Positions 1 through 6,421 of a DNA stretch of 6,841 nt are shown here, one piece after another. The stretch comes from an uncultured Oscillospiraceae bacterium (GTDB taxonomy: Bacteria > Bacillota > Clostridia > Oscillospirales > Oscillospiraceae), in the NCBI GenBank assembly GCA_910589085.1, contig CAJUSG010000075.1, forward strand, positions 1 through 6,841, written 5' to 3'. The notes under the pieces are model-generated. The model saw only the letters and a list, made by a program, of their open reading frames with translations, was not told where the DNA came from and made no database searches. A program made the translations under genes and the position numbers. The number at the start of each line of letters is the position of its first letter. Within the stretch, counting starts at the first letter, position 1.

Positions 1-830
1 ACCTGAAGTTCCGCAACACCGCCCGGTACTGCCTGGGCAACCTGGACGGCTTCGACCCCAACAACCTGGTCAAGCCGGAGGAGATGGTGGAGCTGGACCG
101 CTGGGCTGTCACCAAGCTGAACCGGCTCATTGAAAAGTGCTTCACCGCCTATGACAACTATGAGTATCATGTTGTCAGCCACGCCATCAACGACTTCTGC
201 GTGGTGGAGCTGTCCTCCTTCTATCTGGATATCATCAAGGACCGGCTCTACTGTGAGGAGAAGAACGGGCTCCTCCGCCGCTCCGCCCAGACCGCCCTGT
301 GGCTCATCCTGGACACCATCACCAAGCTCTTCGCCCCCATTCTGGCCTTCACCTGCGACGAGATCTGGCTGGCCATGCCCCACCGTGAGGGCGACGACCC
401 CCGGAACGTCCTCCTCAACGAGATGAACAAGCCCTTCCCCTTCTATGCCCTGGACGAGGCGGCCATGGATCGGTGGAACAAGGTCATCAAGCTGCGGGAC
501 GTGGTCAACCAGGCCCTGGAGACGGCGCGGAACGAGAAGAAGATCGGCAAGAGCCTGGAGGCGAAGATCGTCCTCACCGTGCCCGCCTTCGAGACCGCCC
601 TGGACGGGATGGACGCCGACACGCTGGCCGATATCCTCATTATTTCCCAGGCGGAGCTGCAAAAGAGCGATATGAACGTCCTGAAGGTGGACGTTGAGCC
701 CGCCCAGGGCCAAAAGTGTGAGCGGTGCTGGAAGGTCCTGCCAGCCGTGGGTTCCAACAGCAAGCACCCCACCCTCTGCCCCCGGTGCGCCGATGTCATC
801 GCAAAGTCCACCTCCTTCGAGGCTCTCTAA
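1..830 (+). CDS. ileS: isoleucyl-tRNA synthetase, C-terminal part (5' end outside window)
   Basis: Class I aminoacyl-tRNA synthetase that charges tRNA-Ile in the cytoplasm. Only about the last 275 residues are present; the reading frame enters from the left edge at base 3, and the first visible residues (LKFRNTARYCLGNL) match the junction after the catalytic KMSKS domain. The middle is the all-alpha anticodon-binding domain, recognised by SFYLDIIKDRLYC (about 210-258) and by the LAFTCDEIW segment (about 345-371). The C-terminus carries the IleRS zinc finger: CERC at 717-728 and CPRC at 777-788, so all four cysteine ligands are intact. The TAA stop is at 828-830, followed by a strong terminator. 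The zinc finger and the visible domain order make the isoleucine assignment firm over ValRS or LeuRS. No relation to the downstream histidine genes is apparent; transcription converges on them. Confidence 0.96.
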   Translation, partial: LKFRNTARYCLGNLDGFDPNNLVKPEEMVELDRWAVTKLNRLIEKCFTAYDNYEYHVVSHAINDFCVVELSSFYLDIIKDRLYCEEKNGLLRRSAQTALWLILDTITKLFAPILAFTCDEIWLAMPHREGDDPRNVLLNEMNKPFPFYALDEAAMDRWNKVIKLRDVVNQALETARNEKKIGKSLEAKIVLTVPAFETALDGMDADTLADILIISQAELQKSDMNVLKVDVEPAQGQKCERCWKVLPAVGSNSKHPTLCPRCADVIAKSTSFEAL

Positions 831-850
831 ACAGCCTCTCTGCAAAAGAA

Positions 851-882
851 CGCCCGGAGCATGGAAATCCATGCTCCGGGCG
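851..882. terminator. bidirectional intrinsic terminator between ileS and the yerC-like gene
   Basis: Perfect 14-bp G/C-rich stem (851-864 with 869-882), loop AAAT, extendable by one A-T pair. On the plus strand it is followed by GACATTTTATTC, a short U-rich tail for ileS. On the minus strand it lies 6 nt beyond the yerC-like stop codon and is followed by TTCTTTTG. Its position between two convergent genes, with a U-rich tail on each side, supports termination in both directions. Confidence 0.87.
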
Positions 883-888
883 GACATT

Positions 889-1194
889 TTATTCAGAATC
901 TTCTTCCTTCAGCCGCTCCAGCACCAGCTTATAGCCTCCGGAGCCGTAGCGAAGCTCGGTATTCACACGGGTAATGGTGGAACTGCTGGTAGATATCTCC
1001 CCGCGGATCGCCTCATAGGTCTTCCCCTCAGAGAGCATCCGGGCCACCTGAAGCCGCTGGGCAAAGGCGGACAGCTCCTGCACGGTGAGCAGATCACCAA
1101 AAAATCGGTAACACTCCTCCACGTCCCGCAGGGCCAAAATTCCGCGGAACAACTGGTCAATAGAGTCGTTTCGGTCGTTTCGTATGCGAGGCAT
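889..1194 (-). CDS. yerC: YerC/YecD-family TrpR-like transcriptional regulator (possible HisR)
   Basis: A 101-residue DNA-binding protein of the TrpR family, YerC/YecD branch. TrpR-like landmarks are visible: an N-terminal helical dimerisation region (about 10-50, including FGDLLTVQELSAFAQRLQVA), then the helix-turn-helix at about 57-82 (KTYEAIRGEISTSSSTITRV), where SxxTITRV matches the recognition helix of TrpR, then the family's LRYGSGGYKLVLERL ending. The ATG at 1192-1194 is chosen because it is preceded at 10 nt by AAAGGAGGG and gives the usual family length; a longer in-frame reading to 1413 has no family similarity and lies antisense-frame within the racemase gene. It is the last gene of the hutH-racemase-yerC group. 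Known: a TrpR-family repressor called HisR has been proposed from comparative genomics to control histidine genes in Gram-positive bacteria. Inference: with hutH upstream, this copy probably senses histidine rather than tryptophan. The family is certain, the ligand is not. Confidence 0.9.
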   Translation of the reverse strand: MPRIRNDRNDSIDQLFRGILALRDVEECYRFFGDLLTVQELSAFAQRLQVARMLSEGKTYEAIRGEISTSSSTITRVNTELRYGSGGYKLVLERLKEEDSE

Positions 1195-1204
1195 AGCTGA
1201 GTAG

Positions 1205-1214
1205 CCCTCCTTTA
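1205..1214 (-). promoter_or_regulatory. ribosome binding site of yerC overlapping the racemase stop codon
   Basis: On the minus strand the sequence reads TAAAGGAGGG. The TAA is the stop of the racemase gene and the overlapping AAAGGAGGG is a near-perfect Shine-Dalgarno sequence 10 nt before the yerC ATG. Ribosomes finishing the racemase therefore end on the yerC start site, which implies a shared transcript and probable translational coupling. Confidence 0.85.
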
Positions 1215-1994
1215 GAGCTGTACTGTAACAGGGGCATCCAGGCTGACCGAGCCGCCGATCCAGGCGGACACCGCCTCGCCGTCCCGGCGGAGCACAGCGG
1301 CCTCCACCGCTCCGGCTGGCTGAAGGTAGGTGCGGACAAAGGGGCCGTCGGGGGCGTTCTGGCTCTGGGCGATGGCGGCGGCCAGAGAGCCGGAGCCGCA
1401 GCTGCCCTCCCACACCAGGCTGTCCGCCGTGGGCACCTTCACCAGGGGGGTGATGGCCCCCTTTGCGCTATCCAGAAAGATGACGCCGTAGGCATCCAGG
1501 TCGGGGATATCCCAAAACAGGGGCTCGGCCTTCCGGAAGAAGTCCAGGCTGGGGGGCACGTCCTCCACCACCAAGTGGGCGATCCCTATCAGGTCTACCA
1601 TGATGGCGGGACAGCCGTCCACCTCCGTCCGGCCCACGCCCCGGGGCAGGGGCATCTGAGCCCGGGCGGTGCCGGCGGCCAGATCCACGTCCACCGTCAC
1701 CGGCTGGCCGCAGCCGCTCACCTCCACCTGAACCCGGGACAGGCCGTCCAGCTGTTGGGCCATGAGCATCCCGAAAGCCCGGGTGGCATTGCCGCAGAAC
1801 TCGCCCCCGGCCATCTCCAGCCGGCCGGCACTCCCCTGGAGGGGCGGACAGAGGAATCCTACCTGCTCCACATCCCCGCCGGGCATGTCCATAAGCCGGG
1901 CGGCAATCCCGGCCCGGTCCCCAGCGGGGACCGGGTCCAGGACAAAGAGGGTGATGTTGCCCGCGGGGTCGGCCCGCAGAACCTTCAGCTCCAC
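1212..1994 (-). CDS. DapF-fold, PLP-independent amino acid racemase (candidate histidine racemase)
   Basis: A 260-residue protein of the diaminopimelate epimerase fold, which racemises amino acids with two opposed cysteines and no cofactor. Visible: an N-terminal AGN (11-13) at the place of the DapF GN motif; first catalytic Cys67 in GGEFCGNATRAFG (63-75); second catalytic Cys199 in WEGSCGSGSLA (195-205). The two half-domains around these sites account for the full usual length (about 260-280). The motifs differ from housekeeping DapF, where the sequences are CGNGxRC and ACGTG, and look more like the CntK/histidine racemase branch. The start is GTG (1992-1994), the first possible start after the hutH stop 3 nt upstream; it places AGN at the normal distance from the N-terminus. 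No good Shine-Dalgarno is seen, so coupling to hutH translation is likely. Context next to hutH suggests histidine as substrate. Fold and cysteines are seen; substrate is inferred. Alternatives are another amino acid racemase or a divergent DapF. Confidence 0.85.
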   Translation of the reverse strand: MELKVLRADPAGNITLFVLDPVPAGDRAGIAARLMDMPGGDVEQVGFLCPPLQGSAGRLEMAGGEFCGNATRAFGMLMAQQLDGLSRVQVEVSGCGQPVTVDVDLAAGTARAQMPLPRGVGRTEVDGCPAIMVDLIGIAHLVVEDVPPSLDFFRKAEPLFWDIPDLDAYGVIFLDSAKGAITPLVKVPTADSLVWEGSCGSGSLAAAIAQSQNAPDGPFVRTYLQPAGAVEAAVLRRDGEAVSAWIGGSVSLDAPVTVQL

Positions 1995-1997
1995 CGC

Positions 1998-3566
<1,569 letters not shown>

Positions 3567-3603
3567 GGCGAATTACCTCACTTTTCCTTATTTTTTCGGC
3601 ACA

Positions 3604-3632
3604 AATATCGGGCCGAGAATTGACAAAGTTAA
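3604..3632 (-). promoter_or_regulatory. possible promoter of hutH
   Basis: On the minus strand, TTAACT (3627-3632) is separated by 17 bp from GATATT (3604-3609); each matches four of six consensus bases. It would start transcription near 3597, about 30 nt before the hutH ATG, and lies just beyond a hairpin that may end transcription from the upstream gene. The matches are modest, so hutH might instead be read only from upstream. Confidence 0.35.
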
Positions 3633-3634
3633 GA

Positions 3635-3670
3635 TGCGGCCCCCAAAGGGGGGTCCCTCTGAGGGCCGCA
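3635..3670 (-). terminator. G/C-rich hairpin after the PH-domain gene, possible terminator
   Basis: Inverted repeat TGCGGCCC (3635-3642) with GGGCCGCA (3663-3670), enclosing a second possible pairing of the C and G runs around an AAA (on the plus strand, CCCCC-AAA-GGGGG). It begins 5 nt past the stop codon of the membrane-protein gene. On the minus strand it is followed by TCTTAACTTTG, only weakly U-rich, so it may be a leaky terminator or a processing/stability hairpin separating that gene from hutH. Confidence 0.42.
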
Positions 3671-3675
3671 GGCAA

Positions 3676-4170
3676 TCAGATTTTCATGCCCCTGCGGGAA
3701 AAACCGCCGGAACGGGGCGCGTCATTGACCTGACGGATGGGGATGTTGGGATGCTTTTCCCGGGCCAGAAGCAGGATTTTTTCGGTATCCTTCCGGGTGA
3801 AGAAAAAGCGCTTGCTGGCGTTGCCGTGACCGATGTGAAGGGCAATCACCTCAGGATGGTTTCTGTCTTCCACCACGATGGCGTTGATCTCCTCCCAAGG
3901 CCAAAAATTGTAATTGGTGGTGATTTTCATCTGATAGAAGATCTCCAGCCCCCGCTCGGTAACCGCAACATCTTTTTTGGTCAGCAGCGTCAGGGTGTAG
4001 AGCACGCCGAAAATCAGGGCGATTTTAAACCGGGTGAAAATACCGCCCACCAGCAGGACCGCCACCATGACCCAGCAGGCGAAAATAATGTGCGGCTTCC
4101 GGGGCTTCAGCTCCCGGGGGATGTAGACAGGGCCGGTCAGATCAGCCCAGGGAAGAGGTTTTGCGCTCAC
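3676..4170 (-). CDS. small membrane protein with C-terminal PH-like domain, function unknown
   Basis: I do not recognise a named gene. The product has 164 residues. After a polar N-terminus of about 26 residues rich in Pro and Lys, two hydrophobic segments are visible (about 27-43 and 49-63) that can form a helical hairpin in the membrane, with KPRKPH before the first and TKKD after the second, placing both ends in the cytoplasm by the positive-inside rule. The rest (about 66-146) alternates beta-like stretches: VAVTERGLEIFY, NYNFWPWEEINAIVVED, VIALHIGHG, KRFFFTRKD, then a helix, a pattern typical of bacterial PH-like (YdbT/YcxB-like) domains. The start is GTG at 4168-4170, preceded at 8 nt by AAAGGA. 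It lies between the antiporter (87 bp upstream) and hutH (109 bp downstream) on the same strand. Role unknown; association with the transporter is a guess from position only. Confidence 0.75.
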   Translation of the reverse strand: MSAKPLPWADLTGPVYIPRELKPRKPHIIFACWVMVAVLLVGGIFTRFKIALIFGVLYTLTLLTKKDVAVTERGLEIFYQMKITTNYNFWPWEEINAIVVEDRNHPEVIALHIGHGNASKRFFFTRKDTEKILLLAREKHPNIPIRQVNDAPRSGGFSRRGMKI

Positions 4171-4187
4171 AGGCAGATTCCTTTCTT

Positions 4188-4213
4188 CACCAAAAGATCA
4201 GGATCTTTTGGTG
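4188..4213 (-). repeat. 12-bp perfect inverted repeat immediately upstream of the PH-domain gene's ribosome binding site
   Basis: CACCAAAAGATC (4188-4199) and GATCTTTTGGTG (4202-4213) are exact reverse complements separated by two bases. On the minus-strand transcript the hairpin ends 3 nt before the AAAGGA ribosome binding site of the downstream gene (4179-4184). No U-run follows the stem, so it is not a typical terminator. It could be a stability or attenuation hairpin, or a binding site for a dimeric regulator on DNA. Confidence 0.6.
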
Positions 4214-4235
4214 TCCGCCCCCCCACGGGGGCGGA
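4214..4235 (-). terminator. G/C-rich hairpin after the antiporter gene, possible part of a terminator
   Basis: TCCGCCCCC (4214-4222) pairs with GGGGGCGGA (4227-4235) around a 4-nt loop, 22 nt past the antiporter stop codon. It directly abuts the A/T-richer 12-bp hairpin at 4188-4213, giving two stacked hairpins and no free U-run between them. It may reduce readthrough from the antiporter into the downstream genes or define a 3' end by processing. Confidence 0.45.
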
Positions 4236-4257
4236 GCCAAAGTTACGTCAGAGACGA

Positions 4258-5856
4258 TCAGGCGTTGATCTTGGGGGCCTTGCCGGCGGCGCGGCGGGCC
4301 TCCAGATTCTTCAGGGCTTTCTCGTGGGCCTCGGCGGGGGCGCCGGCGGGCTTGCCGGCCTTGGTCTTGCCGAAGATGTTGGTGTAGGAGCCGTCAGCCC
4401 AGAAGATGTTGCGGCCCAGGAAGGCGGTGATGGCGGCGTAGATGGGGTTGAGCAGGTTCACAAAGGCGAAGGGGAAGTAGGTGAAGGGGCTCATGCCGAA
4501 CACGCCCTGCTGATAAGCGCCGCAGCCGGTCCAGGGGAACATGGCGGCCCACAGGGTGCCGCAGTCCTCCAGGGTACGGGACATCATGTTGCGGCTCAGG
4601 CCCAGCTCGTCATACTTCTCTACGTACAGGGGGGCGGGAACGCCGATGCCCAGGAACTGGTCGCACATGGTGGCGTCGCAGAACAGGGAGGTGGCCATGG
4701 TGGTGAAGATCAGGCTGCCCACGGAGTTCAGCCGGTTCTTCAGCTTGCCGAACAGGGCCTCGGTGCAGCCGCAGCGCTCCAGCGCGCCGCCGTAGGCCAC
4801 GGCCAGGAGGATCAGGTTGATGGTCCACATGGTGTGGTCCATGCCGCCCCGGTTAAGCAGGCTGCAGACGGTGGTGTAGGCGTCGGGGCTGACGTTCAGC
4901 GCGGCGGCGGCCTCAGCCACCAGCTCGGGAATCTCGGTATCCACGCCGAAGCCATAGCCGTAGTGCAGCATATCGAACAGGTCGGCCAGGCTGCCTACGC
5001 CCTGGAAGATCACAGCGAAGATAACGCCGGTAAACACCGAAATCGCGACGCCCACCAGGCCGGGCAGCTTCATGATACAGGCCGCGATAACCACCAGGAT
5101 GGGGACCAGCAGGAAGGGATTGATGTTAAAGCCGGAGGCGATCACGGTCTGGATGTCCTTGGCCACAGTGGGATCGTAGCTGCCGGAGCTGGTGACAACA
5201 CCCAGGATGGCATAGCCGATCAGGGCCAGGACAAAGGTGGGGGCGGTGGTGGACACCATAGCGGTCACGTGGTCAAACAGGCCGGTGCCGGACACGGCGG
5301 CGGCCAGGTTGGTGGTGTCAGACAGGGGGGAGAACTTGTCGCCCACATAGGCGCCGGAGATAGCCATACCGGCGGTGATGGGGGCGGGGATGCCCAGGCC
5401 GGCGCCGATGCCCAGCATGGCGATGCCCATGGTGGCGGTGGCGGTCCAGGAAGAGCCGCAGGCCAGGCCCACAATGGCGCACAGGATGCAGCCGATGGGC
5501 AAGAACAGCTGAGGAGTCAGCAGGTTCAGCCCGTAGTAGATCAGGGCGGGGATGGTGCCCGACATGAGGAAGGAGGCGACCAGCAGGCCAACCGTACACA
5601 GGATCAGGATGGCCTCCATAGTGGCGTTCAGCCGGTCGACCATGCCGGCCAGCATGTCGGAGAAGCTGTGGCCGCAGAAGCAGCCCACGGCGCAGGCCAC
5701 CACGATGGACACGGCCAGAGGCATGTGGGCGTCCACATAGGTCCCACCGCTGAAGTTCAGGCCGTAGATCATCAGGCCCATCATCACCACGATGGGGAGC
5801 AGCGCCTCAACGATGTTGGGCAGGCGGACATTGCGGGATTTTTCGTTACTTGCCAT
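4258..5856 (-). CDS. nhaC: NhaC-family Na+/H+ antiporter-like transporter
   Basis: A 532-residue inner-membrane secondary transporter of the NhaC family, which includes Na+/H+ antiporters and Na+-linked organic acid or amino acid exchangers. Hydrophobic segments run almost the whole length from about residue 17 to 480. Family motifs seen: CGSSWTATATMGIAMLGIG (133-151) leading to GDKFSPLSDTTNLA (172-185), the NhaC signature with polar residues in mid-membrane; RGGMDHTMW (336-344); and LEDCGTLWAAMFPWTGCGAY (429-448). The last 50 residues are a hydrophilic Ala/Lys-rich cytoplasmic tail. The ATG at 5854-5856 is chosen because AGAGGGG lies 10 nt upstream; an in-frame TTG at 5896-5898 would add 14 residues but lies inside leader hairpins. 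First gene of the minus-strand block and preceded by a long structured leader. Known: family members transport solutes other than sodium. Inference: next to hutH it may carry histidine or exchange it for urocanate; plain pH/Na+ homeostasis is the alternative. Confidence 0.9.
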   Translation of the reverse strand: MASNEKSRNVRLPNIVEALLPIVVMMGLMIYGLNFSGGTYVDAHMPLAVSIVVACAVGCFCGHSFSDMLAGMVDRLNATMEAILILCTVGLLVASFLMSGTIPALIYYGLNLLTPQLFLPIGCILCAIVGLACGSSWTATATMGIAMLGIGAGLGIPAPITAGMAISGAYVGDKFSPLSDTTNLAAAVSGTGLFDHVTAMVSTTAPTFVLALIGYAILGVVTSSGSYDPTVAKDIQTVIASGFNINPFLLVPILVVIAACIMKLPGLVGVAISVFTGVIFAVIFQGVGSLADLFDMLHYGYGFGVDTEIPELVAEAAAALNVSPDAYTTVCSLLNRGGMDHTMWTINLILLAVAYGGALERCGCTEALFGKLKNRLNSVGSLIFTTMATSLFCDATMCDQFLGIGVPAPLYVEKYDELGLSRNMMSRTLEDCGTLWAAMFPWTGCGAYQQGVFGMSPFTYFPFAFVNLLNPIYAAITAFLGRNIFWADGSYTNIFGKTKAGKPAGAPAEAHEKALKNLEARRAAGKAPKINA

Positions 5857-6074
5857 AGATAATGTACCCCTCTTTCTTAATTTTGGTTTTTCTGCCAAAA
5901 TCCGGAGTCCCTCCAGATCCCTCTTGAGATACGCCGTCCCATCCCGGGGCGGAAACCGTCAGCCCTTCAAGCGCACATCTCAGGCTGAGCCGGGTTCACG
6001 TCCAAGGCGGGCTAGCACCGCAGGACGTGGCGGCGTATCCGCAGGAGGGCCCCTCTCCAGCGGGGCTCCGATTT
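5857..6074 (-). promoter_or_regulatory. long structured 5' leader of nhaC, candidate riboswitch or other cis-regulatory RNA
   Basis: From the predicted start near 6074 to the ATG is about 218 nt. Pairings seen on the minus-strand RNA: a closing helix of 9 bp (6031-6039 with 5928-5936); inside it a 7-bp helix CACGTCC/GGACGTG (6023-6029 with 5997-6003) capped by GCGG/CCGC; and a third arm, CCCGG/CCGGG (5990-5994 with 5943-5947), enclosing TCAGCC/GGCTGA (5983-5988 with 5959-5964). This makes a three-way-like junction of about 110 nt, followed by a terminator-like hairpin (5900-5918), then ATTTTGG/CCAAAAT (5895-5901 with 5880-5886), then the ribosome binding site AGAGGGG. CCCTCC upstream of the closing helix (plus-strand GGAGGG at 6044-6049) could pair with GGAGGG in the terminator, offering a switch. 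I could not assign it to a riboswitch class I know. Structure is drawn by eye; no covariation has been tested. Confidence 0.6.
5897..5918 (-). terminator. terminator-like hairpin within the nhaC leader
   Basis: On the minus-strand RNA, AUCUGGAG (5918-5911) pairs with CUCCGGAU (5907-5900) around a GGA loop, giving 8 bp with one G-U pair, followed by UUUGG. With the last stem base this makes a run of four U, short for an intrinsic terminator, so premature termination is plausible but weakly supported. The U-run can alternatively pair in the next hairpin (5880-5901), so the two hairpins compete at their junction. Confidence 0.42.
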
Positions 6075-6080
6075 GCCTCT

Positions 6081-6109
6081 ATCATAACACAGACGGTCAT
6101 TAAAATCAA
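6081..6109 (-). promoter_or_regulatory. promoter of nhaC (sigma-A type, extended -10)
   Basis: On the minus strand, TTGATT (6104-6109) is followed after exactly 17 bp by TATGAT (6081-6086), with TG one base upstream of the -10 forming an extended -10. The flanks are A/T-rich in an otherwise G/C-rich region. Transcription would begin near 6074. Confidence 0.77.
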
Positions 6110-6142
6110 CAAAAATATTTCTCAGAAATAAATTTTGCTTGG

Positions 6143-6162
6143 GCACTATCACAGTCTAGTGC
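6143..6162. promoter_or_regulatory. 20-bp imperfect palindrome, possible operator
   Basis: GCACTA (6143-6148) and TAGTGC (6157-6162) are exact inverted repeats separated by 8 bp, 33 bp upstream of the nhaC -35 element in the divergent intergenic region. The 20-bp length and the ACTA/TAGT half-site ends recall operators of TrpR-family proteins, and such a protein is encoded at the end of the same gene block. The half-site is only 6 bp and could arise by chance. Confidence 0.3.
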
Positions 6163-6321
6163 TGATGAGCTATTGCAACACTTCACTGCCTTACGAAAGA
6201 ATCCCTGGGGGAGAGAGGATTCGCCGCGGCTCTTTGGGACCGCCGCTTGAAAAGCAGATGTAAAATGGGGCTTTTCCTTAAAGAAATAAAGTGTTCGTCC
6301 TGATGCGAGAAAAAAATGTTA
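6163..6321. other. intergenic stretch between nhaC and fhs promoters, no gene found
   Basis: No supportable coding region. Three short inverted repeats follow one another: GAATCC/GGATTC (6199-6204, 6217-6222), GCGGC/GCCGC (6226-6230, 6242-6246) and AAAAGC/GCTTTT (6250-6255, 6270-6275), plus the 8-bp palindrome GCCGCGGC at 6223-6230. They may be upstream regulatory DNA or a small RNA, but I see no clear promoter before them, and each stem is short. Confidence 0.4.
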
Positions 6322-6350
6322 TTTACGGGATCGGCTTTGTGCGTTATAAT
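6322..6350 (+). promoter_or_regulatory. promoter of fhs (sigma-A type)
   Basis: TTTACG (6322-6327) and a consensus TATAAT (6345-6350) are separated by 17 bp. Transcription would start near 6357, giving a leader of about 65 nt that contains only a small 6-bp hairpin, CCGGGC/GCCCGG (6366-6371, 6375-6380), and the ribosome binding site AGGAGG at 6407-6412. Confidence 0.78.
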
Positions 6351-6421
6351 GGCTACAGTGAAAAGCCGGGCGGCGCCCGGAATAAACAACAAAATTTATA
6401 GAAAGCAGGAGGCCCACCAAG

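Noticed and set aside
889..1413. Longer version of the yerC-like protein (174 residues)
   Set aside because: The extra 73 residues overlap the racemase gene in another frame, are Arg/Pro-rich, and the ATG at 1194 has a strong ribosome binding site and gives the family length.
1212..1994. Housekeeping diaminopimelate epimerase (dapF)
   Set aside because: The fold and cysteines agree, but the CGNGxRC and ACGTG motifs are replaced by CGNATRA and CGSGS, and no lysine or diaminopimelate genes are nearby. Kept as an alternative only.
5857..5898. TTG start at 5896-5898 adding 14 residues to NhaC
   Set aside because: A GGAGGG does lie 10 nt upstream, but it sits in the terminator-like hairpin. The ATG at 5856 has its own well-spaced site and gives a normal NhaC N-terminus.
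5906..5927. S-box (SAM-I) like sequence TCAAGAG...TGGAGGGACT in the nhaC leader
   Set aside because: The later conserved parts of SAM-I (GAUGAAACCC, GGUGCUAA in order) do not follow; the nhaC ribosome binding site and start come instead. Similar fragments upstream are in the wrong order.
5932..5941. T-box-like sequence UGGGACGGCG in the nhaC leader, with the G expected for the discriminator of tRNA-His
   Set aside because: It departs from the UGGNACCGCG consensus at a conserved C, is paired in the closing helix of the leader, and I see no Stem I with a His specifier loop. Worth including in a covariance-model search, but not called.
6183..6392. 69-codon minus-strand open frame upstream of fhs
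   Set aside because: It runs across the fhs promoter, has no ribosome binding site I can see and no recognisable sequence.
6357..6421. THF or ZTP riboswitch upstream of fhs
   Set aside because: The predicted leader is only about 65 nt and has just one 6-bp hairpin; none of the conserved cores of these classes is present.
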